DNA from: Rhypophila decipiens
Taxonomy: Eukaryota > Ascomycota > Sordariomycetes > Sordariales > Naviculisporaceae
Length of the DNA stretch: 12,860 nucleotides
Reading direction: 5' to 3'
Assembly: GCA_033297075.1 (NCBI GenBank)
Contig: MU858407.1
Span: forward strand, 1-12,860
Part shown: one piece after another, positions 1 through 7,346 of the stretch
How the letters are laid out: each line of letters starts with the position of its first letter
Numbering within the stretch: the first letter of the stretch is position 1
Program-made: the position numbers and the translations under genes
Notes under the pieces: generated by a model
The model's database searches: none
The model's input: the letters and a program-made list of their open reading frames with translations, nothing else
Told to the model about the DNA's origin: nothing

Positions 1-885
1 GAGCGCGCTGTATAGCTGAATCAGAACACGTAAGAAGCCGTCCCTAGCCAGTGCGACCCATACAGCCTATACGTGCAGCTGTCTCGGTGTCCGTCGCTTG
101 ACGGAATTATGCTCAGGGTGGACCATCAATCAACGGCTTCAACGACGTTGATCAATATATTGAAATCAATCAACGTCCTGCGCTAGCCACTTTGGGCTGC
201 ACCATAGCTCCATTGCTCCAGAGCACCCCAACGTGCATATACACGCTTGGTCTGCTAGATAAATCTTTTCTCTTCAATGTGATCATAGTACTTTTGGCTA
301 ATTCAGTTCCGCCATTCCTTAGTGATCACACATATGTAAATGACCTTGCCCTGGTCCGTTCCGAGATGATGGACACGGAAGGACGGGTTTTGCACTGATT
401 TTAGCGTCCAGCGAGGGGTCAGGTGGGAATGACATCTTTGACCCCGCATGTCCCAAATCGTAAAACACACGTACTTGGCGGTATATCTATACGACGTATT
501 TGTATTCGTGACACACCAATACTGAAGCTGTGTGTCAAACAAAGCGAATATTTACTGTTTTTTGGGCTGTACAATGCCAGTTCACACCGACTACATCTGA
601 GGGCTGAATGGGACATGGACCTCCCGTGTACTCGATATTCCCCGAGGATGACTCACTTGTCCAAACAGCCTGGTCTTCTAATGTTGTCATATGTTACCGC
701 TTCCCAAGTTTATCTGGAGCCAATATTGGGGACGAAACCAGACTCCCTCCCCATACGGAGGTTTTCACGTAGAGTTGGGTTTTTAGTACGATCCGTATAA
801 GAAAACAGATCTCTGTATTTTATTGTGTCATCTCTGCTCCGCGTTTTCCTTCGCAAACTAACCATTCAATTCTATACACTTCAGA
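1..885. other. Non-coding left flank with two inverted repeats
   Basis: I find no convincing gene here. Open frames occur (for example 423-800 on + and 419-616 on -), but they start at non-ATG codons, lack recognisable motifs and have no matching splice sites. An inverted repeat with 9-base arms, GACGTTGAT at 144-152 and ATCAACGTC at 169-177, encloses an AT-rich 16-base loop, and the word ATCAATCAACG occurs twice (125-135 and 165-175). A second pair, ATACGGA at 753-759 and TCCGTAT at 792-798, ends in a TATA-like GTATAAGA about 85 bases before the ATG at 886, so the right end may be a promoter for the doubtful gene there. Confidence 0.4.
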
Positions 886-1201
886 ATGCAATCATCAAGA
901 ATTTCTGCTCCTGATAATGTGGTAGACTTTTATCGTACCGCCAATCACCGGCATTACTTTACAACAATTGAATGGGAGAAGAGAGCTGTTAAGTTACAAC
1001 TGGATCGAAAGCAAAATCTAAAAACCAGGCTTTTCCGAAGAAGGGAACTGGGCGAAATTCGGGAGCTTATCCCAGCTCGCTTGCAGAGAAAATGCGTTGT
1101 GTGAAGCTTTAGAGGAAGATGACCGAATCCGAAACAATCTAGAGAACGAGCGATGCAGGGTCAAATTTGAGACAATGGAAGCGCTCAGAACAATTCTTTA
1201 A
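886..1201 (+). pseudogene. Doubtful hypothetical protein, frame-broken
   Basis: I do not recognise this protein. A frame opens at ATG 886 and runs 72 codons to TGA 1102-1104; it is charged (many Arg and Lys). Near 1030-1080 a different frame takes over the protein-like signal and runs to TAA 1199-1201. That part is rich in Glu, Arg, Asn and Leu (for instance ALCEALEEDDRIRNNLENER) and looks like an amphipathic or coiled-coil helix. The switch could be an unrecognised intron (an AG acceptor, AAAACCAG, ends at 1028) or an indel; I could not find a donor that gives the correct phase. A TATA-like GTATAAGA lies near 795-802 and the leader before the ATG is pyrimidine and A rich. Most likely a decayed gene or part of one; it may also be chance. 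Confidence 0.25.
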
Positions 1202-1453
1202 TGAGCAGGGCTTCGCTTCTGATCGGGGTGTTGCCTGAGTTATGATCTCGGTACGTCCCGGGTACGTTCTGATGTTTACTTTGCCCCTGAATGGCGTACA
1301 GGGCGAGGACTTTCACCATGGAAATTCGTCGTAGATTTCGAAAATAGAAAGCGTAAGAAATGGAGTTATGGCTGCTCCGGAATGAGAACGTGTGAGACGA
1401 TAGATGGACCGCAGGGACAAGTTAGCACTGGGCAGAGAGCTTTGGTAGAGAGA

Positions 1454-1459
1454 TATAAA
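1454..1459 (+). promoter_or_regulatory. TATA box, candidate promoter of the ABC transporter gene
   Basis: TATAAA in the context GAGATATAAACC. It lies about 140-170 bases before the two candidate ABC start codons (1596 and 1623), which would give a leader of roughly 100-140 bases. That leader would contain an overlapping upstream ORF (ATG 1465, 77 codons in another frame) and the hairpin at 1529-1551. Confidence 0.4.
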
Positions 1460-1528
1460 CCTAGATGGAAGAAATTTTTTTCGCAATCCTCACAACTTGC
1501 GGGGAGGGCAGTGCGTATAGCAATATAA

Positions 1529-1551
1529 GTACTGTGCATCTTGCACAGTAC
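1529..1551. repeat. Perfect 10-base inverted repeat in the probable ABC leader
   Basis: GTACTGTGCA (1529-1538) and TGCACAGTAC (1542-1551) are exact reverse complements separated by TCT. In RNA this would be a stable hairpin between the candidate TATA box and the start codon. As DNA it could be a dimeric regulator site. I know no regulator for this word. Confidence 0.6.
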
Positions 1552-3565
1552 GCCGACAATCCTGCTTCACTTGTCCCTATGTTTGTTCTGGCTGCTTGCT
1601 TTATCACGAAACCCCAATCGAAATGGCGGTCGAACTGGAGCCGTGGATTTATATCCTCCGGGGCTGTTGTGCCTCGGCCGTCTTTGTCACTATCTTAGTC
1701 GCAGCCCCTACTCTCTCATTCTTTAGCATTGGGGATGCTAAAATCTACAAAAACCCATCCGGCTTTCGAACGATTCTTGTCTCACTGTTCTTGCTCTACC
1801 TCGGCGATATTGTCGTACTCACTGCCAAAGCACAGAGTCGAGGCGAACTCCCAGACGCTACCGCATCAATTTCTATCAGCATCTTTGCTCTCACCAGCGC
1901 TGTTCAACTGGAAAAACTTGCGAGCCTGGAGAAAGTGGAATTATCTGTCTCCCGCATTTATCTCGGATGCTGGGTTCTTCTTTCCGCTGTGGAGTTCTTC
2001 ACCATCATCTGGCTCTGTTTGCGACCTTCCTCTGCACCCCCCCCCCCACAATTCGGGATTGTTTTTACTGCTATAGAGCTCGTGGCCTATTTTGCACTCT
2101 CCTTCCTTTTCTATCAAGCCTCATGGGGGGGATATAAAAGGCTGACCGAGTCTGATATCGAAAATGGCGATTCTGACAGCCTGACCGAGCCCGACATCGA
2201 AAATGGCAATGCTGCTTCCGAGAGCACCCGATATGACAGCGATGACGAGTCCCAGTCGGATAGCAATGGCCGTCAAGCCGATCCCCTTGGGATTCGGATG
2301 GAAGTACGGAAGGAGATTGACGAGCTTGGCGGATGGTGGCTCTTCATAAAAAAATTCCGCGTCTTTCTCAAATTCATGTGGCCATTTGACGATGCCCTCC
2401 TACAGCTACGATTCATTCTGACGCTATTCGTCGTTATAGTAGGACGCTTCATCAGTGTATACAAGCCGCTGCAGACTGCCATTCTTCTGGACGCTCTCGC
2501 TTCGGGTACTAATCCATGGCGTCCCCTTGTGGTTGTAATAACCATCGACGTGGCCGACACCGTCTCTTCCTAAATCGTTCAACTGCTATGGATCGACGTC
2601 AGTCTCCAGCGCGCCTCAAAGCTCAAAGTCGAGGTTCAGTCCAAAATTATGAGCTTGGACTTCTCCTTTCACTCGCAAGCCCAACCGACAGACGTGATCA
2701 AGGCTGTCGACAATGCAGGCAGTGTTGACACACTACTCGACTCTCTCATCTTTCAACTCGGGCCGACTTTGGTGACCTTTGTGGTCGCCATAGTTCAACT
2801 GTTCCACCGGTATGGGCTGTACGTGATACTCATCTGTACGCACACAGCAGTCTACTACTGTATCGTCGAAAAACGATATGTGACAATGGCTACCAAAGAA
2901 TACGACAAATGCAACACGCTCCGAGACGAACAAGAGCGTCGCCGTCAGGATAGTGTACGTGGGTGGAGTACTGTGTCCAATCACAACCGAGTCAAGTACG
3001 AGACCGACCTTTTCAACTCCGCGGTGGAGTCTTGGATGTCACGATGGCGGCGATATCGCATGAGTTGCTATGGTTTCAGTGCCACACAGTCCGTCATACT
3101 CTCCTTGGGATTTTTTACTTGTTATGCGTTTGTCGTATACAAGATTTACTCTGGAGAGGGCCTTGCCGGTGATCTGGTTGCATTCACCGGCCTTTGGGCT
3201 CTCCTTTTAGACCCTATTGACTACTTCACATCTATCGTTTCAGAGACGATCTAGGAGCTCCTCGACACCGCTCGCTTGAGAAGAATCTTAGAAAGGGAGC
3301 CATCTATACCGAATGGGGATCAAAATCTGGAGCGTAAAATAGGGATGATAGAGTTCCGTGATGTCTCTTTTTCCTATCCGGGATCGGAGCGGCTGATTAT
3401 CGACCACCTGAGCACCGTGATTGAAGGGGGCTCAACAGTTGCTTTTGTTGGGCAAAGCGGCGCAGGGAAGTCTACGATCTGTAACCTCCTGATGCGGAAC
3501 CTCGTTCCCACTGCGGGTACTATTCTCATTGACGGCCAAGATATCACGACGCTCAAGAAAGACTC

Positions 3566-3611
3566 GTAAGTCTACTGACATTTCAAGATACGTGAACTAA
3601 CTATATCACAG
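3566..3611 (+). other. Intron 1 of the ABC gene
   Basis: 46 bases, GTAAGT donor, ACTAACT branch-like site near 3597-3603, CACAG acceptor. It splits the codon for Ser in the phase that joins the Walker A exon to the exon beginning LHEHVAMMPQNPYIF. Confidence 0.9.
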
Positions 3612-3803
3612 GTTACACGAACATGTCGCGATGATGCCCCAGAATCCATACATCTTCAACAGGACAGTCGCGTACAATGTGAGGTACACAAATCTGGATG
3701 CCACAGATGAGGAAATGCATGAGGCCTGCTGCAAGGCAGGCATCCACGAGACCATCATGGCTCGTAAGGACCAGTATGAGACGCTGATGGGGGATAACGG
3801 ACA

Positions 3804-3876
3804 GCATGTTGCTTTCCTGCTATAAAGTACAGGATTGAATGTCACTTTCGGCTATTAACCACGGACCTTGATATAG
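3804..3876 (+). other. Intron 2 of the ABC gene, GC-AG type
   Basis: 73 bases. The only boundary that restores the frame into the signature motif (…GDNGQ then NFSGGERQR) uses GCATGT at 3804-3809 as donor and ATATAG ending at 3876, with ATTAACC near 3853 as branch site. GCATGT is one T-to-C change from the common donor GTATGT. Confidence 0.75.
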
Positions 3877-4047
3877 GAATTTCTCAGGTGGTGAGAGGCA
3901 GCGTATCCTACTCTCTCGCTTGTTTCTCGAAAGGACCAAGATCAAGCTTATCGACGAAGGGACTAGTGCCTTGGACGCCGAGACTGAGGCCGGTATCAAG
4001 CAGAGTATTGAGGAAGGGCTATCCAATGAGACGGTTGTACTGGTTGC

Positions 4048-4102
4048 GTGAGTCTTTTTCCCTTAACTAACTTTGATACTGCTTGAACTAATTCGGTTGC
4101 AG
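4048..4102 (+). other. Intron 3 of the ABC gene
   Basis: 55 bases, GTGAGT donor, TAACTAAC branch region near 4063-4071, TTGCAG acceptor. It splits the Ala codon just before the switch histidine (AHRLSSI). Confidence 0.9.
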
Positions 4103-4333
4103 GCATCGGCTATCTTCCATTAGGCATGCTGATCGGATCTTCGTGTTGGGCACAAATGGCAAGATCATGGAGTACGGCACTCACGATGAACTTGTGGCAA
4201 GGAACGGCGAATATACTAAGTTGTGGAAGATGCACATTGGTGAGAAGATTGGTGTGGGAGACACTGATGATCTCATTAGTCTATCAGTCTAAGCTAGAGG
4301 GACTGGGCAGGTGGAGGAGGGGCAAGGCTGGCT

Positions 4334-4899
4334 TTGTATCGAGGGCAACTGTGCCTCTATTGTTCGTGTTTGTCGGTATATCCCTCGCTTTGTCATCAAT
4401 GCACGTTGCACTCTCGGTGCCGACAGACGACACTTGGTTTCATGGACTGGGCGAGCCTGGGTTACGAGGTATCTAAAAACGGCTATAGTCTATACAAGGA
4501 AATACTACTCCACGCCAACAGCAACATGCTACTAGAGCATTATATTTGTTAGATATCTTCTCTCGCAACCCAGCCAAGCCGGGTGTTACTATTGCTAACC
4601 GGTTAAATCACAGGTTTGACATCGGACGAACATGACGAAAAGGCCTCTACAGAAAAGGGATCAAGCTCTGGAATGATTTCAACAACACAGAGCTCGGAAT
4701 ACTCCAAGCCCAAAAAGATATGGAGAGCGGGCAAAAATTACAACACCTTCAGTAGGGTCTTCCGCTATGGCCAGCGCTTCCAATGAAATAGTTCGAGCTC
4801 TTTTCTAGGAGGTACGGCGAGGCTGCCATTGACGAACGCCACACCCGCCGTGTGTCAGGCTTCACCGATGTCCTGGAGGGTAGATCTACTGCAGCCTAA
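4334..4899 (+). pseudogene. Spliced remains of an unrecognised protein C-terminus
   Basis: I do not recognise the family. The first protein-like stretch runs in one frame to about 4547 (containing FMDWASLGYEVSKNGYS). A candidate intron 4548-4613 (GTTAGA donor, GCTAAC branch site at 4594-4599, CACAG acceptor) joins it in phase to a Ser/Lys-rich stretch that ends at TGA 4784-4786 (motif KKIWRAGKNYNTFSRVFRYG). A third stretch (4810-4899, starting RYGEAAIDERHTRRV) follows a TTTTCTAG acceptor-like site and ends at TAA 4897-4899, but no donor of plausible length links it in frame. No start codon or 5' part is visible between here and the ABC stop at 4292, so this is probably a truncated gene abutting the ABC gene, or less likely a separate short gene. 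Confidence 0.4.
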
Positions 4900-5211
4900 T
4901 GAACAAAGACGAGGATCTAGTTCCGGTTGGTTCAACGTGTGCTTGGCAGCCTTTCGTTTAGTTCCGCCAATACATTCCTGACGCAAAGGTCATGGGCGAT
5001 ACCTCAACAGCGTTCGTTAGATATAAAGTTTTTATTAAGGTTAATAATGAGGACAAGGACATAGAGAGCTATAACAGTACAATACTTCTAGAAAACTAGT
5101 CTCGAGGTGCCAGTGTAAAACCTATGTAAATCCTTCGCGTTCGCTAGTCTCATACTAATAATGACAAACTAATGCTCCAAGTTGGTACAAATGATTTTAA
5201 TTATTAATATA
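4900..5211. other. AT-rich gene-free stretch before the 5S fragment
   Basis: No gene seen. The sequence becomes AT-rich towards 5200. GCGTTCGTTAG near 5011 and GCGTTCGCTAG near 5138 form an 11-base near-direct repeat (one mismatch). This may be eroded transposon DNA; I cannot name an element. Confidence 0.3.
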
Positions 5212-5311
5212 CAAAACTCGGGATCCCGTCCGTTCTCCCATAGATAAACAAGTGACCGCCGGACTAGTAATTGGGTCGGTGACGACCAGCGAATCCCTGG
5301 TGTTGTATGTT
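5212..5311 (+). pseudogene. 5'-truncated 5S rRNA gene
   Basis: From about 5212 to 5311 the sequence follows the ascomycete 5S rRNA from near position 20 to the 3' end. Key blocks are AAAACTCGGGATCCCGTC, CTCCCATAGATAA, TTGGGTCGGTGACGACC and GCGAATCCCTGGTGTTGT, the last two being the best-known part of fungal 5S. The expected first 20 or so bases (the strand that pairs with the 3' end, beginning ACATACGACC) are absent and replaced by AT-rich DNA, so helix I cannot form. The middle region differs at several places from the usual form as I remember it. A TTTT run follows at 5315-5318. Filamentous fungi have dispersed 5S genes and known 5S pseudogenes. The internal polymerase III control region would lie in the kept part, so transcription is conceivable, but a functional ribosomal RNA is not. 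Confidence 0.88.
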
Positions 5312-5603
5312 TACTTTTGCACTTTCTTACCCCGAGAATGTATTTCGGGACCGTGTCATTCTGTCATCTCCGTATTTGGATCCTATTGGGGATGTTCTTT
5401 TTTCCCTCCTTCGTTGATCCGACTCGGTGCTGTTACATCAAATGGGAGTTCGGAGAAATTCCAGGTCCTTATCACCGGCTCGTCGGGCTTTTACTACCTG
5501 AAAGGGGCAAACCCACGGACTTTAATCGGTTGTAGGTGGGTGAGATCCCAAAGAGGTAAAAGCCACGGGGATCTTCCGAACCTCATGAGAGACTGATTAC
5601 ATG
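5312..5603. other. Stretch with no recognised gene
   Basis: Open frames on the + strand here begin inside or just after the 5S fragment and lack motifs. I see no gene. Confidence 0.4.
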
Positions 5604-5990
5604 TCACCAGCTGTCAGCACATGCTGTCAATGAGATAAACTCCGAGACTGAGAATACGTCTGACAAACTAACTTCTGTTCTTTCCGTGTCACCACACAAG
5701 GCCGGGGTCACGGTTACATACCCAGCTCTGCACACGGCGATACCGTTGTTATTGGCGATGCAGCCGTCGAGGTTGAGCGTCGTCTCCTGGGTGCCGCTGC
5801 TGGACTTGTTGCAGTTGCACCTGAGCTGGTTTAATGCGAGGAGGGGGGCCATCCCGAGCAGTAGCGACGTAGCTGCTCTTCTCGACACCGCGCTCGTCGA
5901 CAAAAATCGACTCGGTGACTGCGATGGGAGTAGCGAAGACCGCGGGGACCATGACGGTCAGTGCCACAAGGGTTGAGGTAAGCTGCACAT
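5604..5990 (-). pseudogene. Small secreted cysteine-containing protein, frame-broken
   Basis: Two overlapping frames together spell a small secretory protein. The first (from 5988 down) gives a typical signal peptide, MQLTSTLVALTVMVPAVFA, followed by a short propeptide-like part. The second (roughly 5845-5604) gives a mature part with Cys in the pattern CNCNK … DGC … VCRAG … ALC and a last Cys near the end. Break 1: the only ATG at the right place (5990-5988) is out of frame; it reads ATGTGCAG, so two extra bases separate the ATG from CAG, and the signal-peptide frame itself starts only at GTG. Break 2: the frame changes near a six-C run (minus strand, about 5849-5854). A short intron could mimic break 2, but no good donor is seen. 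A GTATGT donor-like site at 5721-5716 might mark a real intron near the C-terminus. A TATA box lies 84 bases upstream. Function unknown; not assigned to a named family. Confidence 0.6.
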
Positions 5991-6073
5991 TGACTGTAGA
6001 TGGAGTCTTGGCTGGGGTCAGGCAAAGAGATTAAAGAGTTGCTGGTGACTGGGGAGAGAAGAGGGCAAGACCC

Positions 6074-6081
6074 CTTATATA
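6074..6081 (-). promoter_or_regulatory. TATA box for the small secreted protein gene
   Basis: TATATAAG on the minus strand, about 84 bases upstream of the ATG at 5990, which fits a short fungal leader. It supports the idea that the damaged reading frame downstream was once an expressed gene. Confidence 0.55.
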
Positions 6082-6200
6082 CTTGTCTCCGGGCTGACTC
6101 CAATAACAATACAAGATTATATTTACTACGAATCAGGGCATACAAGTATCTCCACGATGCTGGAAGCCATCTTGTAATGACCTAACCAAATAAGCTTCTA

Positions 6201-7168
6201 CTATCTCCTCCCAGAAAGCCAATCGACCAGAACCTCCAAGCTGGTGCACTTGATGACCAGTTTCTTCGATTCGGCATGACTCGGACTGTTGTCTCTGAAG
6301 ACATCTACCAGGCTAACACCGACAATCGAACCCACATCTAATGAGACAACATCAAGGTATTTTCCCTCGACATCATAATGACTATCCGGGCGAGGAACGA
6401 CATACCCTTGCCCAGTCTGACCACCCATCTCGGGAATCCAGACAGGGATCCAGCCGGCTCCAAGAGCCCCATCGACATCATGCTTGTATTCGTCTCCCAC
6501 ATGTATTCTGACCCAGTTATTATCATCTGCATTGTTTGATTCCGTGCTTGTGGTTTTCTTCTTCAAGTCTATGATGCCTTTTGCCAGTCCATCGGCAGCC
6601 TGAAAGATGTTCGTGTCAGGCTTTTCATGGTTCACGTCGTCGGATATACAAGTGAAGTCGATGTCATCAGCGGTCCGAGGGCCCTCTCTTGCTTCATGTG
6701 AACCAGTCCCAAATCGAAGCGGACTAACCCGCAGCCCAAAAGAGGTCAAGATATCTGGGACGCGATCATCCGAGTTGATGATGGCTCCAACAATGACTTG
6801 ATCAAATGGCGACGCTTTTGACGGGTTTCTATCAACGGAGGCCGTAGCTGATGAATCAGCCGAGATCGATCTCAGACGACGGAATAACGTCCTCAATCCG
6901 GGTGATGGCTCCTGGTATCCGTCTGCCGATGAGAAGCGATGCAGTAAAGCTGGTGCTAGGCCGACAGGAAGAGGTTTCCTTTGTTGTGATTGAGGAAGCA
7001 GGGGCGTGAACGTGTCGGTGATGACCTTTTTGGCATGTCAGCAAGGGTCCTCGGGATTGACAATTGCCAATATGAGAGTGAGACACGATCATATCTCACC
7101 TTCGTCCACCAAGCCGTGGCACCCATTCCAACGGCCCTTCCATAATTGGGATATTGTGTTAGAGGCAT
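6201..7168 (-). pseudogene. HAD-superfamily hydrolase lacking its N-terminal catalytic part
   Basis: Family: haloacid dehalogenase-like hydrolases of the fungal HDHD3/REG-2-like type, which use an Asp nucleophile in an N-terminal DxDxT-type motif. Exons 7168-7100 and 7025-6201; the 74-base intron (GTGAGA donor, GCTGAC branch site, AAAAG acceptor) joins WWTK to VITDTFTP in phase. The joined frame from ATG 7168 has 297 codons. Seen: YPNYGRAVGMGA and WWTK of the cap region, motif II as INSDDR (about residues 106-111), motif III Lys in HEKPD (about 158), motif IV as HVGDEYKHDVDGA (Asp 201 and 206). Missing: motif I and about 60 residues before the cap. Family-like residues continue upstream of the ATG (EFKQGERI) to an in-frame TAG about 7194, then AT-rich DNA follows with no trace of the missing part. 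So this is a 5'-truncated gene, or one re-started at ATG 7168 from a TATA-like sequence at about 7225-7216. It cannot have the usual catalysis. Confidence 0.82.
7026..7099 (-). other. Intron of the HAD hydrolase gene
   Basis: 74 bases on the minus strand, GTGAGA donor, TGCTGACATG branch region and CCAAAAAG acceptor; phase 0. The join restores a family-typical sequence across the boundary. Confidence 0.85.
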
Positions 7169-7346
7169 GATCCTTTCGCCTTGCTTGAACTCATATATAG
7201 TTACCTATTACTTGTTTATATACCTGTGTTAATCCGCAGATATATTGATGCTTGTAACGTTCCGAAGCTTATTTTTATTTTAAAGAGTATAGAAATATAG
7301 ATTGCTACGCTTCTATGTACATACGCAGTTAATAATATCATCCAGC
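7169..7346. other. AT-rich gap between two minus-strand genes
   Basis: This is where the lost 5' part of the hydrolase should be. It is strongly AT-rich, with several runs of T and A, and contains a TATATAAAC on the minus strand near 7224-7216. It may be eroded transposon DNA or simply the 3' region of the upstream gene. Confidence 0.4.

Larger units (their letters stand above)
1623..4292 (+). pseudogene. Hmt1-type vacuolar ABC half-transporter, two in-frame stops
   Basis: Family role: Hmt1-type ABC half-transporters pump phytochelatin or glutathione conjugates of heavy metals into the vacuole. Exons 1623-3565, 3612-3803, 3877-4047 and 4103-4292; introns of 46, 73 and 55 bases. The total is 831 sense-length codons, close to the about 830 residues of fission yeast Hmt1. 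Seen: an N-terminal block of about five hydrophobic helices (codons 1-180), an acidic linker with two copies of a DIENG motif, an ABC membrane domain, then a complete ATPase domain: Walker A GQSGAGKST (codons 610-618), Q-loop MPQNPYIF, signature FSGGERQR (714-721), Walker B LIDEGTSALD (D738, E739) and switch AHRLSSI (H770). Breaks: TAA at 2571-2573 (codon 317) and TAG at 3252-3254 (codon 544), both in the membrane domain, with homology continuing in the same frame beyond each. Intron 2 has a GC donor. ATG 1596, nine codons earlier in frame, is an alternative start. Without readthrough or RNA editing this cannot make a working pump. Confidence 0.88.

Noticed and set aside
423..800. 125-codon open frame on the + strand
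   Set aside because: It starts at GTG, has no motif, no splice sites and an equally open frame on the other strand.
2556..2596. Intron removing the TAA at 2571
   Set aside because: A GT..AG pair exists (GTCTCT to GTCAG), but its 41 bases are not a multiple of three and it would delete conserved membrane-domain residues.
5252..5596. 114-codon open frame on the + strand
   Set aside because: It begins inside the 5S rRNA fragment and has no motif; the RNA match explains its first third.
5831..6145. 104-codon minus-strand frame across the secreted protein start
   Set aside because: It is a third frame through the signal-peptide region and TATA box, with no protein character.
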